Source of the DNA: JAVZLH01 sp038883475
Lineage (GTDB): Archaea; Thermoproteota; Bathyarchaeia; Bathyarchaeales; Bathycorpusculaceae
Assembly (NCBI GenBank): GCA_038883475.1
Contig: JAVZMA010000021.1
Span: 1-26,783 of the forward strand
Length of the DNA stretch: 26,783 nt
Direction: 5' to 3'
Shown: piece after piece, positions 1-7,636 of the stretch
Numbering within the stretch: the stretch's first letter is position 1
Layout of the letters: every line of letters begins with the position of its first letter
The notes under the pieces: generated by a model
Database searches by the model: none
Seen by the model: the letters and a program-made list of their open reading frames with translations, nothing else
Told to the model about the DNA's origin: nothing
Made by a program: the position numbers and the translations under genes

Positions 1-19
1 CGTCGACAAAAACATTTAA

Positions 20-1783
20 TCATTCAACAATTTTCTTAAGTTGCCTCTGGTACATCTCAATTATTTCGCTTACGTTTGTGGCATCTTCCGCCGCCTTGTC
101 AAGCCTATAATTTCCAGTGAAACGTGGAAACCTAATCGCCAATCCGCTTCCTTTCCTTATGGCGTCCATGGCGCATGTATGTATGGGGCTTAGGGTTATT
201 TCTGCGCCCAAAACTTCGATGACAACAACCGGCTCAAACCAGACATCAGCCTCAATCATCGAATTGACCCTCGGATGCTTATGGGATATAACGTGTTTTT
301 TCATCATTTCTGGAAGTTTCGCCAAATCCTCATCTGTGAAGCCTGTCCCACATTTAGTCACTGTTTCGAACGTGTCGTTTTCTGGGTTGTAAGCCGCTAG
401 TAGCAATGCGCCATAGGTTCCAGCCCTTTTTCCTCTTCCATGAAAGGCGCCGACCACGACTAGGTCTACGGTGTCTGTCATTTCGCTTTTATAATCGCGC
501 TTATACTTTATCCAAAGCCACCCTCTAGCCCCAGCCTGATAAACAGAATCTTCCGCTATAGACTTGCAGACTAAGCCTTCACAACCATTTTCTATGGCTT
601 CGAGAAAGAACTTTTCAAGTTCCTCAGCGTTGTCTGTGATTATGTATTTGGCGATTTTCACCCTTTCGCTTTCTTTAACTGCCTTTTCAAGAGCCTTCCG
701 CCTAACCGGATAAGGCTCTAGGGTTAAGTCTTTGCCGTCCACGTAAAGCGCGTCAAACATGAAAAGCGAAACTGGATATTCCTCCATAGCCTTTTCAATT
801 CCATACTTGCGCCTACGATGCATCAGTTCTTGGAAAGGTTGCATTTCACCAGTGTCTGGGTCTATGGCGACACACTCCGCCTCTAAAATGGCATCTCGCG
901 CCTTAACATGCTTTTTCAGAAGTTCAACAGCGTCTGGATACTGGCTGGAAATGTTCTCTAAACGCCTAGAAAACAAGACAATTTCGCTGCCTTTCTTATG
1001 GGCTTGTATTCGCTCGCCGTCATACTTATATTCGGCTATGCATTTTCCGCCGAGTTTCTCCAAAATTTCTTCCGGCGAAGAAAGCCTTTCAGCCAACATA
1101 GGCCTTATAGGCTCGCCTACTGAAACTTCAAACTTTTTAATTCCTTCTAAACCTTTCTCGGCTAAAACTCGTGCTACTCTTCCAAGGTCTGAAGATATAT
1201 TGTAGGCGCGTTCAATAAGTTCGCGGGCTTCTTTGCCTCCGCCGTAGGCGATTGCCAAAGCATCAAGAACGGTCATGTCGGCAATTCCTAAGCGCAAGTT
1301 TCCAGTTACAGTTCGCATTATGTATTTAGCCTCTTTAGGCGTTGCGTCAGATAAAAGCCCAGCTAGCAAAGCCATTTTTGCGTCAACAGCACCAGAGCCC
1401 GAAGCCTTAGCCATTTTGTCAAGGGTTTCGTATACTCTCTGAACTGTTAGCGGCTGCTGAAAGAAGGTCACCTGTTTCCTAGCGGCTATCATCCTCTGGG
1501 CTGTTTCACCTATATCTCCACTCTTCTGCAAGTCCTCTTCAATTTCGCTTTCTCTTCTTCCAGAAGCCCTTGCCAAAGCTTTTATCGCAAGCCTCTCCGC
1601 TACGCCTATTTCTATGCCAACAAAATCTGGGTAAATCTTGCCCTGCGTCAAATACACAACTTTATCAATTATTTCTTTCGGCGTTCGTTTAAGAAGGTCA
1701 ACTAAAAGGTCTGTCATTTCGAGCCTTTTTGTTGTAGCCTCGATTTTTTCATAAGCGTCTGCAATTTCCGAATATTTCAACAA
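20..1783 (-). CDS. lig: ATP-dependent DNA ligase
   Basis: This is a 587-residue archaeal replicative/repair DNA ligase, which seals nicks using ATP through an enzyme-AMP intermediate. The N-terminal DNA-binding domain covers about residues 1-215. The adenylation motif EYKYDGER lies at residues 251-258, making Lys253 the nucleophile. The later ligase motifs (SRRLENIS, EAECVAID, EGLVCKS, WLWIKYKRDY) follow in order, and the OB-fold domain ends the protein. The length is normal for the family. The start is a TTG at 1783, preceded by a GAGGT Shine-Dalgarno-like run about 4 nt away; a second TTG follows immediately and could also serve. It lies 33 nt downstream of the creatininase-family gene on the same strand, so the two may be co-transcribed, although no functional link is evident. 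Identification is very secure. Confidence 0.97.
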   Translation of the reverse strand: MLKYSEIADAYEKIEATTKRLEMTDLLVDLLKRTPKEIIDKVVYLTQGKIYPDFVGIEIGVAERLAIKALARASGRRESEIEEDLQKSGDIGETAQRMIAARKQVTFFQQPLTVQRVYETLDKMAKASGSGAVDAKMALLAGLLSDATPKEAKYIMRTVTGNLRLGIADMTVLDALAIAYGGGKEARELIERAYNISSDLGRVARVLAEKGLEGIKKFEVSVGEPIRPMLAERLSSPEEILEKLGGKCIAEYKYDGERIQAHKKGSEIVLFSRRLENISSQYPDAVELLKKHVKARDAILEAECVAIDPDTGEMQPFQELMHRRRKYGIEKAMEEYPVSLFMFDALYVDGKDLTLEPYPVRRKALEKAVKESERVKIAKYIITDNAEELEKFFLEAIENGCEGLVCKSIAEDSVYQAGARGWLWIKYKRDYKSEMTDTVDLVVVGAFHGRGKRAGTYGALLLAAYNPENDTFETVTKCGTGFTDEDLAKLPEMMKKHVISHKHPRVNSMIEADVWFEPVVVIEVLGAEITLSPIHTCAMDAIRKGSGLAIRFPRFTGNYRLDKAAEDATNVSEIIEMYQRQLKKIVE

Positions 1784-1816
1784 GTAACCTCAGGATAAAA
1801 TGTAAAAGAAGGGATA

Positions 1817-2587
1817 TTAAAGCTTCATCCCATCCATTTCCAACAGTAAATCCGCCAGCCTTTCTATAGCTAGGTTCCAAGCGGCTTCCCCCTTCTCCCT
1901 TGAAGCTTTCGTTGGGTCTCCTATCACGCCTGTTTCGCTTAGCTCTTTTGTTCTGAACGCCCATGAAACTTTTGGACCCTTCTCTTTTAACCCAATTTTT
2001 GTGTATTTTGATTTTGGAAGTCTTATCGCTGACTTCTTTATTCGCTCTTTAACCACAAATTTTTCTCGGTTCGCGAGAGTTGTGGAAGTTTCAAACTCTC
2101 CAGCGTGGGCATCATAAACTGTTTCAACGGATTCTTCGATAAAATCGGGTATGAGGCTGACGGTGTCAACGGCTACAAAAGCATTTGTATCCGCCTTTAT
2201 CCTTTCTGCTGCATCCTCTAAAGCCGAAGTGTTCCCTCCATGCCCATTCTCAAAAACTACCTTCTTAAACCCGTGCCTTATCAGGGAACAAGCCACCTCA
2301 TACGCCACTTGCTCCAGAGTATGGGGGTTAAGGGTTACTGTTCCCGGAAAGTCCATGTGATGAATTGAAACGCCATAATTGATAGGCGGCGCCACAAGAG
2401 CGCATTGGGCTTTTTCAGCAGCTTTTAACGAAAGCCAAAATGCGTCAAACGCATCCGTGTCTATTGGAAGGTGGGGTCCGTGCTGTTCGCAGCTTCCAAC
2501 AGGTATGACAACCACGTCATGGGCTTTTAAGAATTCTTTTACGTCCGGCCATGCAAGCTCGCCTAAATAGTAGCTTCGCATCTTCAT
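1817..2587 (-). CDS. Creatininase-family amidohydrolase
   Basis: A 256-residue metal-dependent amidohydrolase of the creatininase fold. The expected metal ligands are visible: Glu34 and His36 in the GSCEQHGPHLP motif, Asp45, His116 in NGHGGN and Glu164 in HAGEFETS. The family includes creatininase, the archaeal formamide hydrolase ArfB of riboflavin/F420 biosynthesis, and MftE-like peptidases, so the substrate cannot be read from the sequence. ArfB-like activity is a reasonable archaeal guess but is not shown. The start ATG at 2587 has an AAGGAG Shine-Dalgarno 8 nt upstream, the best ribosome-binding site in this part of the window. A second ATG two codons in is less likely. It sits between a nitroreductase gene and DNA ligase on the same strand. 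Confidence 0.9.
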   Translation of the reverse strand: MKMRSYYLGELAWPDVKEFLKAHDVVVIPVGSCEQHGPHLPIDTDAFDAFWLSLKAAEKAQCALVAPPINYGVSIHHMDFPGTVTLNPHTLEQVAYEVACSLIRHGFKKVVFENGHGGNTSALEDAAERIKADTNAFVAVDTVSLIPDFIEESVETVYDAHAGEFETSTTLANREKFVVKERIKKSAIRLPKSKYTKIGLKEKGPKVSWAFRTKELSETGVIGDPTKASREKGEAAWNLAIERLADLLLEMDGMKL

Positions 2588-2605
2588 AGAGAAATCTCCT
2601 TCTAG

Positions 2606-2660
2606 TTTCGTAATGTATTATTTAGCTTATTGGTCTTCTGCTCCACGGCTTAATAACACC
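2606..2660 (-). pseudogene. Decayed copy of a nitroreductase C-terminus
   Basis: Bases 2606-2650 match 2741-2785, the 3' end of the neighbouring nitroreductase gene, at 38 of 45 positions, and all seven differences are transitions. Read on the minus strand in the matching frame, the remnant gives a KP...SRRPIS-stop-IIHYET pattern, against KP...NRRPINQITHYESF in the live gene. The in-frame stop and the absence of the rest of the gene show that it is not functional. It probably remains from a tandem duplication followed by deletion. The strip also carries the leader of the creatininase gene. Confidence 0.55.
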
Positions 2661-2732
2661 AGTTTAAGGAGCTTGTTGGATGAGCAACGCCAGCATCTCA
2701 GAGATAACCCAACCAGGGATATAATTATCCGC

Positions 2733-3254
2733 TTAAAAGCTTTCGTAATGTGTTATTTGGTTTATTGGTCTTCTGTTTCGTGGCTGTGGCTTTTCGGCGG
2801 GATAGCCAACTGGGATTATGGCTACTGGTCTCACTCCATCTGGAGTTTTTAGGATTTTCTTTGCTTCGTCTTCTCTGAAGGCGCCAACCCAGCATGAGCC
2901 TAAACCAAGCGCGTAGGCGGCTAAGTGAATGTTTTGGATGGCGGCTGCCGTGTCTTGCAAGCAGTATAGGGTTTTGCCGCGAGTGCTATAGCCTCTTGAG
3001 GAACGGTTTTCGTCTGCGCATACAACGATTACAACTGGCGCTTCTTCAATGAAAGTTTGTTCTAAAGCGGCTTCCGCAAGCCTCCGCTTTGTTTCTGGTT
3101 TTCTGACGATTATGAATTCCCATGGTTGGATGTTTCCAGCGGAAGGCGCCCAACGCGCCGCGTCAATAAGCCTATCCACTGTTTCTGGCGGGACGTCGCG
3201 GTTTTGGAATGCTCTTATGCTTCTTCTGCCCTTAATGGCTTCGAAAACATCCAT
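2733..3254 (-). CDS. Nitroreductase-family flavoprotein
   Basis: A 173-residue member of the NfsB/FMN nitroreductase superfamily, which uses FMN and NAD(P)H to reduce various substrates. Family marks are the N-terminal GRRSIRAF motif, which contacts FMN phosphate; AARWAPSAGNIQPWEF, the conserved substrate/FMN segment; the mid-protein QDTAAAIQNIHLAAYALGLGS helix; and a C-terminal PVGYPAEKP turn. The reading frame is open 48 codons further upstream, but that extension has no family features. The ATG at 3254, with GGTG about 8 nt upstream, gives the canonical N-terminus (MDVFEAIKGRRS). The substrate is unknown; archaeal relatives include cofactor-modifying as well as general reductases. The 3' end is duplicated just downstream. 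Confidence 0.9.
   Translation of the reverse strand: MDVFEAIKGRRSIRAFQNRDVPPETVDRLIDAARWAPSAGNIQPWEFIIVRKPETKRRLAEAALEQTFIEEAPVVIVVCADENRSSRGYSTRGKTLYCLQDTAAAIQNIHLAAYALGLGSCWVGAFREDEAKKILKTPDGVRPVAIIPVGYPAEKPQPRNRRPINQITHYESF
2741..2785 (-). repeat. Direct repeat copy within the nitroreductase 3' end
   Basis: This is the second copy of a 45-bp direct repeat whose first copy is at 2606-2650. It encodes the last 14 or so residues of the nitroreductase (RRPINQITHYESF region). The two copies are 135 bp apart start to start and differ only by transitions. Confidence 0.6.
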
Positions 3255-3348
3255 AAACTTCACCACGCAATTTCTATTTTGCACTACAAAAGCCTTAAGT
3301 TTTATCATGCCCGATTCTCTTGAATAATTTAATGGGGGATGGCGCGGC

Positions 3349-3870
3349 ATGTTTGATAAACTTTCCAAGAAGGAGCTCTTTGAAGTGATGAAGAACATGG
3401 TTCACGTTTACAGTTCAGCCTGGTTTAAAAGCGAGTGGATAGCCATAGAGAAAGTTGGCATGGACGCTTTTCTCGCTGAGGATTTTGTCGAACTCTTTAA
3501 GGATTTTGGGTTTAGGGAAGCAAAAATACTTGTGGAACGCTCCATAGTTTCTGGAAAGGACGCGGATTCGATCATTAAGGCGCTTAGCCTTTCGCATTGG
3601 GCGCTGTTCGAAAACATCACTCTGGAGAAGCTATCCAACAATGCTGTTAGGATGAGGACAATAGACTGTTCCCGTCAAAAATACGCTGTTAAAAAATTGG
3701 GTGCAGAGTATCCATGCAAAAACATTGGGTTTTCGCAAGAGTCCCGCCTAGGATTCGTTAAAGCAATAAATCCTTTGGCGGAGGTGAAGTGTGTTTTTTG
3801 TCCTCCAGACCCTAAGCCCGCTAACGTGCCAAAAAACGTTTCATGCGAATGGATAATAAGCATCTCGTAA
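3349..3870 (+). CDS. DUF6125-like protein with C-terminal Cys cluster
   Basis: A 173-residue soluble protein. The N-terminal half is helical, with a pattern (SAWFKSEWIAIEKVGMDAFLAED) resembling DUF6125 proteins, which are distantly related to L-2-amino-thiazoline-4-carboxylate hydrolase-like families. The C-terminal part holds several cysteines: Cys at DCSRQK, YPCKN, and the tail motif KCVFCPPDPKP...VSCEW. The CxxCPPDP...CxW tail is what I recall as typical of DUF6125. A metal- or substrate-binding role is likely but unproven, and no function should be assigned. The ATG at 3349 follows a GGGGGATGG run. It is divergent from the nitroreductase gene, with a 94-bp shared upstream region. Confidence 0.6.
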   Translation: MFDKLSKKELFEVMKNMVHVYSSAWFKSEWIAIEKVGMDAFLAEDFVELFKDFGFREAKILVERSIVSGKDADSIIKALSLSHWALFENITLEKLSNNAVRMRTIDCSRQKYAVKKLGAEYPCKNIGFSQESRLGFVKAINPLAEVKCVFCPPDPKPANVPKNVSCEWIISIS

Positions 3871-4073
3871 ATTCTGGTGTCTTTAACAAAGCTTATTTTT
3901 GCGGTTTTGCTTGGTATCTTTTGGATGATGAGCTGGAGAGTCAATAGAGCTTTAGGGCTGTGATATGGCTCGACGGGCGAACTGACACTTTCTTGTGCAG
4001 AAAACTTATCAGCAAAAAGCGAATGAGAAGAGGAAAACGAAGGTTATATGCTTGATAGTTAGGCGGAAAGAAT
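3871..4073 (+). other. 203-bp intergenic region before the ABC cluster
   Basis: No convincing ORF. T-rich runs just after the DUF6125 stop (around 3893-3908 and 3917-3922) could act as archaeal U-tract terminators. A C-box-like ATGATGA at 3925 and a D-box-like CTGA at 3982 are spaced as in a C/D guide RNA but lack a D' box and a closing stem. A TATA-like element lies near 4043. Confidence 0.4.
4043..4050 (+). promoter_or_regulatory. TATA box for the ABC permease cluster
   Basis: GTTATATG lies about 24-31 nt before the TTG start at 4074, which implies a leaderless or very short-leader transcript. A GGCGGA Shine-Dalgarno-like run also sits just before the start. Confidence 0.4.
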
Positions 4074-5792
4074 TTGCCTAAACCCAAAGTGGCCGACACT
4101 CTTGACAGACTTTCGTCAAAGCCCATGGTCAAGTATGGAGTTTATTTGGCCGCTGTGGTGGTTTTTTTTGTCTTAATATTGTTGCCGCCGATTTTGGGCA
4201 TAATAATCAAGTGGAATACAATGCAGGAGGTTCTAGGTCAAAGCGAACTTGTCGCCCGAGCCTTGGTGGCTATTGAAAACTCATTCATTGTTGCCTTACT
4301 CGTCTCCTCTTTAGACGTCATAACAGGGGTGCCCATGGCTTGGCTTATTGCCCGGGGCAAATCTAAATGGCTTAATGTTTTGGACACACTCGCCGACATA
4401 CCCTTTATTGTGCCAACCGCCGTGCTTGGCTACTCACTCCTAATTTTTTGGAGCGGAGCGGAAGGCATATCCTCACTTTTTGGAGGAACGCTAATTTCGC
4501 AGGGTTGGCTTCTTGTTATACTTCTCCACTTCGTTTTTTCCTATCCAGTTGTTGTCAGGGTTATTGTTGGAGCTTTGCTTGACTATAAATTGGAGTACGA
4601 ACAAGCGTCGAGAACCTTGGGTGCGCCGCCGCTTACAGCAGCGAGAACCGTAACCTTCGCCATTATCAAGCCTTCTTTGATAGCAGCCTTCATACTGGCA
4701 TTTGCAAGGTCAATTTCAGAAACAGGCGCAACAATGATGGTTGCTGGAGTTTTCTATGAAAACGGATATTCCAAAGCTGTTTTTGAAAATGGACCAGTTT
4801 TTATCCAGAACATGAAGAACGACTTCAAAAGCGGTTTGATAGAACCTTCCGTCTATGAGGGTTCTGTTGTCTTCGCAAGCTTCATCCTTATAGCTGTTTC
4901 TTGCCTTATTTTCGCGGTTATACGGGTTCTTGGACCAAAGTTAAGATTGCCAATAAGAAGGGTTTGGCCGCCAACAGAGAGAAAATTAAGCTATTCAAAA
5001 GCAACCTTAACAAGAAACACTGTTACGCTCATTGTTTTCATTGCAATCGTGCTTATACCATCCCTTTTCGTGGCGCTTCCAGCCTTTGAAGCCCTTTTCA
5101 CAGAGAACTTATCTAGGGCGTTAGCGGGCGCGCCTGGAATCAGCGCAGTTGTCAACTGGGGAGAGTATTGGCAAAGCCTCATCCTCTCATACTCTTTAGG
5201 GGCAACCGTGACAATTTTGAACGTTATGATAGGTTTGCCCATGGCGATTATTGTTGCGAGGAAAAAGTTTGGCATTTTACCGTCGACGGTTTTGAACGTT
5301 CTTGTCGACATCCCAATAATCGTTCCATCTGTGGCTTTAGGAGTCTCCCTCCAGTTTTTCTGGAAAGAAATTTTCGCTTTCATACCTGAAATGTGGCTTT
5401 TAATATTTGCCCATCTAGCAATCACTTACCCGTATTTTGTAAGGTCTGTAGCGGCGGCCGTCGAAAGGATAAGCTTGGACTTGGAAGAAGCCTCTAGGAC
5501 TCTTGGAGCTAAGCCGCTTGTTGTCTTTAGGACAATAGTGTTGCCGCTAACTAAATATTCAATTTTTTCAGGTGCAATAATGATTTTTACAAGAAGCGTA
5601 AGCGAAACGGGTGCAACCCTAGCCGTGACAACCACACTTAAAACAGTGCCAGTGGTCCTCGTAAACTGGGTTAAATCACCGCTGCCGGCAACATCATTGG
5701 AAGTAGGTTTGGGCTGCGGCTTCCTAATACTGTTTTCTTTTATAATATTGCTGGTTTTCAGGCTTGTTGTTAGGGAAAAGGGAAGGTATTAG
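4074..5792 (+). CDS. Fused two-domain ABC transporter permease (FbpB/CysT/ThiP type)
   Basis: A 572-residue integral membrane protein made of two homologous permease halves. Each half has roughly six membrane helices and one cytoplasmic EAA loop: EYEQASRTLGAPP at 174-186 and DLEEASRTLGAKP at 469-481. Each EAA loop is followed by a matching SISETGATMMV / SVSETGATLAV segment, so the internal duplication is plain. Fused permeases of this kind serve ferric iron, thiamine, sulfate, tungstate or polyamine importers; the sequence alone does not choose among them. It starts with TTG at 4074. The partner ATPase follows after 75 nt. No solute-binding protein gene is present in the neighbourhood, so the binding subunit must be encoded elsewhere or be absent. 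Confidence 0.92.
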   Translation: MPKPKVADTLDRLSSKPMVKYGVYLAAVVVFFVLILLPPILGIIIKWNTMQEVLGQSELVARALVAIENSFIVALLVSSLDVITGVPMAWLIARGKSKWLNVLDTLADIPFIVPTAVLGYSLLIFWSGAEGISSLFGGTLISQGWLLVILLHFVFSYPVVVRVIVGALLDYKLEYEQASRTLGAPPLTAARTVTFAIIKPSLIAAFILAFARSISETGATMMVAGVFYENGYSKAVFENGPVFIQNMKNDFKSGLIEPSVYEGSVVFASFILIAVSCLIFAVIRVLGPKLRLPIRRVWPPTERKLSYSKATLTRNTVTLIVFIAIVLIPSLFVALPAFEALFTENLSRALAGAPGISAVVNWGEYWQSLILSYSLGATVTILNVMIGLPMAIIVARKKFGILPSTVLNVLVDIPIIVPSVALGVSLQFFWKEIFAFIPEMWLLIFAHLAITYPYFVRSVAAAVERISLDLEEASRTLGAKPLVVFRTIVLPLTKYSIFSGAIMIFTRSVSETGATLAVTTTLKTVPVVLVNWVKSPLPATSLEVGLGCGFLILFSFIILLVFRLVVREKGRY

Positions 5793-5796
5793 CATG

Positions 5797-5806
5797 TTTA
5801 ATATAT
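5797..5806 (+). promoter_or_regulatory. Possible internal TATA box before the ABC ATPase
   Basis: TTTAATATAT lies in the 75-nt gap between permease and ATPase, about 62-71 nt before the ATPase start. It could give the ATPase-DUF47-eL22 genes a promoter of their own. Confidence 0.35.
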
Positions 5807-5830
5807 GGCTTTACAATTTATGCAGTAACT

Positions 5831-5844
5831 CTGCGAGGACGCAG
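5831..5844 (+). promoter_or_regulatory. Small hairpin in the ATPase leader
   Basis: CTGCG-AGGA-CGCAG forms a perfect 5-bp stem with a 4-nt loop, about 9 nt before the GGAGG Shine-Dalgarno (5853-5857) of the ATPase gene. It is short and could be chance. Confidence 0.25.
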
Positions 5845-5867
5845 CTAAACGTGGAGGATGCCAGTTA

Positions 5868-6971
5868 ATGCCTGACGTCCGTTTGGTCAATGTTACGAAA
5901 AGGTTTGGAAAGATCTTGGCTGTGGACAACGTGAGCCTCCATGTCTATGACAAGGAATATTTTTCCCTTTTAGGACCAAGCGGATGCGGAAAAACAACGC
6001 TTTTGAGGCTTATTGCGGGTTTGATTAAGCCTGACGAAGGCGAAATCTACATCGGAGATAGACTTGTTAATGATGTCCCTCCAGAGGACAGAGATATTGG
6101 ATTCGTTTTCCAAACGTTCGCTTTGTTCCCCCACATGAACGCTTGGGACAACGTGACTTACGGTCCGAGAGTGAAGGGTTTTGACATGAAAAAGATCGAA
6201 ACATTAGGGCATGAAGTGTTGGAGATGGTTAGGCTTCATGAGCGCTTGGACGCGTTTCCAAACGAGTTAAGCGGGGGCATGATGCAGAGAATAGCTGTTG
6301 CAAGAGCTTTGGCTGCTGGAGCGAAACTGCTGCTCCTAGACGAGCCTCTAGGACAGCTTGACGCTAAAGTTAGGGATGAGCTTAGGTATGAGATAAGGAG
6401 GATGGCGAAAGACCTTGGTTTAACAGCCATCCACGTGACCCACGACCAGTCGGAGGCTATGGCTATTTCTGACAGAATCGCCGTTATAAAGAAGGGAAAA
6501 GTTGTTCAGGTTGGAACTCCATATGAGCTTTATATGCATCCGAAAAGCATATTTGTAGCCCATTTCATTGGAGAATCAAATTTTCTGGAGGGTTACATTT
6601 CGGACATAAGCGGTGGAGAAGCGGTTGTAGAGCTTCGCGGAGGAGTGAAAGTTCACACGATTTGTGAAGAAATGAAGAAGGGGGATAGAGTCGTCTTAGC
6701 TGTGAGACCCGAAACTTTTGTCATGGAAAAAGGCGTTAGAAAGGGCAAAAATTCCCTAGTGGGCTTTGTTGAAAAAGTCAGCTTTCAGGGGACAAACATA
6801 AGGTATGATGTTAGGCTTGAAAATCAAGATTTGGTTGTGGTTGTTAAGCCTTCCCTAACTGAGGAGTGGGTTGGTATGGGTGAGAAGGTTACTGTAATTT
6901 TTCCTTCGGACAAAGTTCACGTGTTCGCATATCCGAGCGTAGGGTTGAAGGAGGAGACTGCTGTTGAGTGA
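5868..6971 (+). CDS. ABC transporter ATP-binding protein with TOBE domain
   Basis: A 367-residue ATPase of the PotA/FbpC/CysA group that energises the upstream fused permease. Walker A is GPSGCGKTT at 36-44, the Q-loop Gln is at 82, the signature LSGGMMQR at 134-141, Walker B LLLLDEP at 154-160 and the switch His at 192 in HVTHDQ. From about residue 235 a TOBE-type beta domain follows (NFLEGYISDI, VLAVRPETF, KVSFQGTNIRYDV), as in importers with regulated or substrate-sensing ATPases. The ATG at 5868 has GGAGG 10 nt upstream. Its 3' end overlaps the start of the DUF47 gene by 8 nt, so translation of the two is probably coupled. Confidence 0.95.
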   Translation: MPDVRLVNVTKRFGKILAVDNVSLHVYDKEYFSLLGPSGCGKTTLLRLIAGLIKPDEGEIYIGDRLVNDVPPEDRDIGFVFQTFALFPHMNAWDNVTYGPRVKGFDMKKIETLGHEVLEMVRLHERLDAFPNELSGGMMQRIAVARALAAGAKLLLLDEPLGQLDAKVRDELRYEIRRMAKDLGLTAIHVTHDQSEAMAISDRIAVIKKGKVVQVGTPYELYMHPKSIFVAHFIGESNFLEGYISDISGGEAVVELRGGVKVHTICEEMKKGDRVVLAVRPETFVMEKGVRKGKNSLVGFVEKVSFQGTNIRYDVRLENQDLVVVVKPSLTEEWVGMGEKVTVIFPSDKVHVFAYPSVGLKEETAVE

Positions 6972-7623
6972 ATTAATAAAATGGTTTGAGAAAAGGAGAG
7001 AAACAAGAGCCTTGGCGACCATACAGAAGCATCTAGCCTTAACAACAGGAATAGTTGAAGACTTGGAAATGGCTATAACAGCCGCCGTAAAGGGAGAAGA
7101 GAAAGAAGCGCAGAAACACATTGCAAGAGTAACTGAAAGCGAGAAAGAAGCAGACAAACTGCGCAGAAGCGTTATGGATGAATTATCAAAGGGAGAACTG
7201 CCACCAGCAGACAGGTCAGACCTCATGGATTTAGTGAAGAAAGTGGATATGGTTGCAGACTGGAGCAGAGAGTCCACACGTGTACTTGGCGCCATACCAA
7301 TGGAGCACGTGCCAAAATCGATAAAAGAAGCATTTATCGAAATGGTAAGAGGCGCGAAAGAATGCGCCGTTTCGCTTCAAAAATGCGTGAACAAAATTAT
7401 GACTAAGCCTGAGGAAGCCTTGCAAGCTGCAGATGCTGTAGAACGTGAAGAGGAGAAGGTTGACGACATCCATGAGAAAACCAGAAGACTTCTTGGGAAA
7501 GAGGACATACCGAAAGCGGGGGTTGCAGTTTTGGCGAGTCAACTTTTCGAGGCTATAGAGATGATTGCAGATTCATGTGAAGATGCATGCGACCAGGTGA
7601 GAGTGATAATGGTGAGAAGGTGA
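6964..7623 (+). CDS. PhoU-like DUF47 protein
   Basis: A 219-residue all-helical protein of the DUF47/PhoU-like family. Repeated acidic E/DxxxD patterns, which bind metal clusters in PhoU folds, occur in each helical bundle (EKEADKL; DLVKKVDMVADW; EREEEKVDDIHEK; FEAIEMIADSCEDACDQV). DUF47 proteins usually accompany Pit-type phosphate permeases and modulate them. Here the partner is an ABC importer, with which the gene overlaps by 8 nt through its TTG start at 6964. The obvious inference is that it regulates this transporter or responds to its substrate, perhaps phosphate or another oxyanion. This is not shown. The next gene, eL22, begins 13 nt after its stop. Confidence 0.85.
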   Translation: MSELIKWFEKRRETRALATIQKHLALTTGIVEDLEMAITAAVKGEEKEAQKHIARVTESEKEADKLRRSVMDELSKGELPPADRSDLMDLVKKVDMVADWSRESTRVLGAIPMEHVPKSIKEAFIEMVRGAKECAVSLQKCVNKIMTKPEEALQAADAVEREEEKVDDIHEKTRRLLGKEDIPKAGVAVLASQLFEAIEMIADSCEDACDQVRVIMVRR

Positions 7624-7636
7624 GGAGGCGAAGGGA

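Noticed and set aside
3255..3398. 48-residue N-terminal extension of the nitroreductase
   Set aside because: It has no family features, runs into the divergent gene's start, and the ATG at 3254 has a better ribosome site and the canonical N-terminus.
3921..3989. Possible C/D box guide RNA (ATGATGA at 3925, CTGA at 3982)
   Set aside because: Box spacing is plausible, but there is no D' box, only a poor C' candidate (GTGATAT), and the flanks do not form the short closing stem.
4991..5425. 144-codon minus-strand open frame inside the ABC permease
   Set aside because: It is antisense to a secure, motif-bearing gene and has no recognisable domain.
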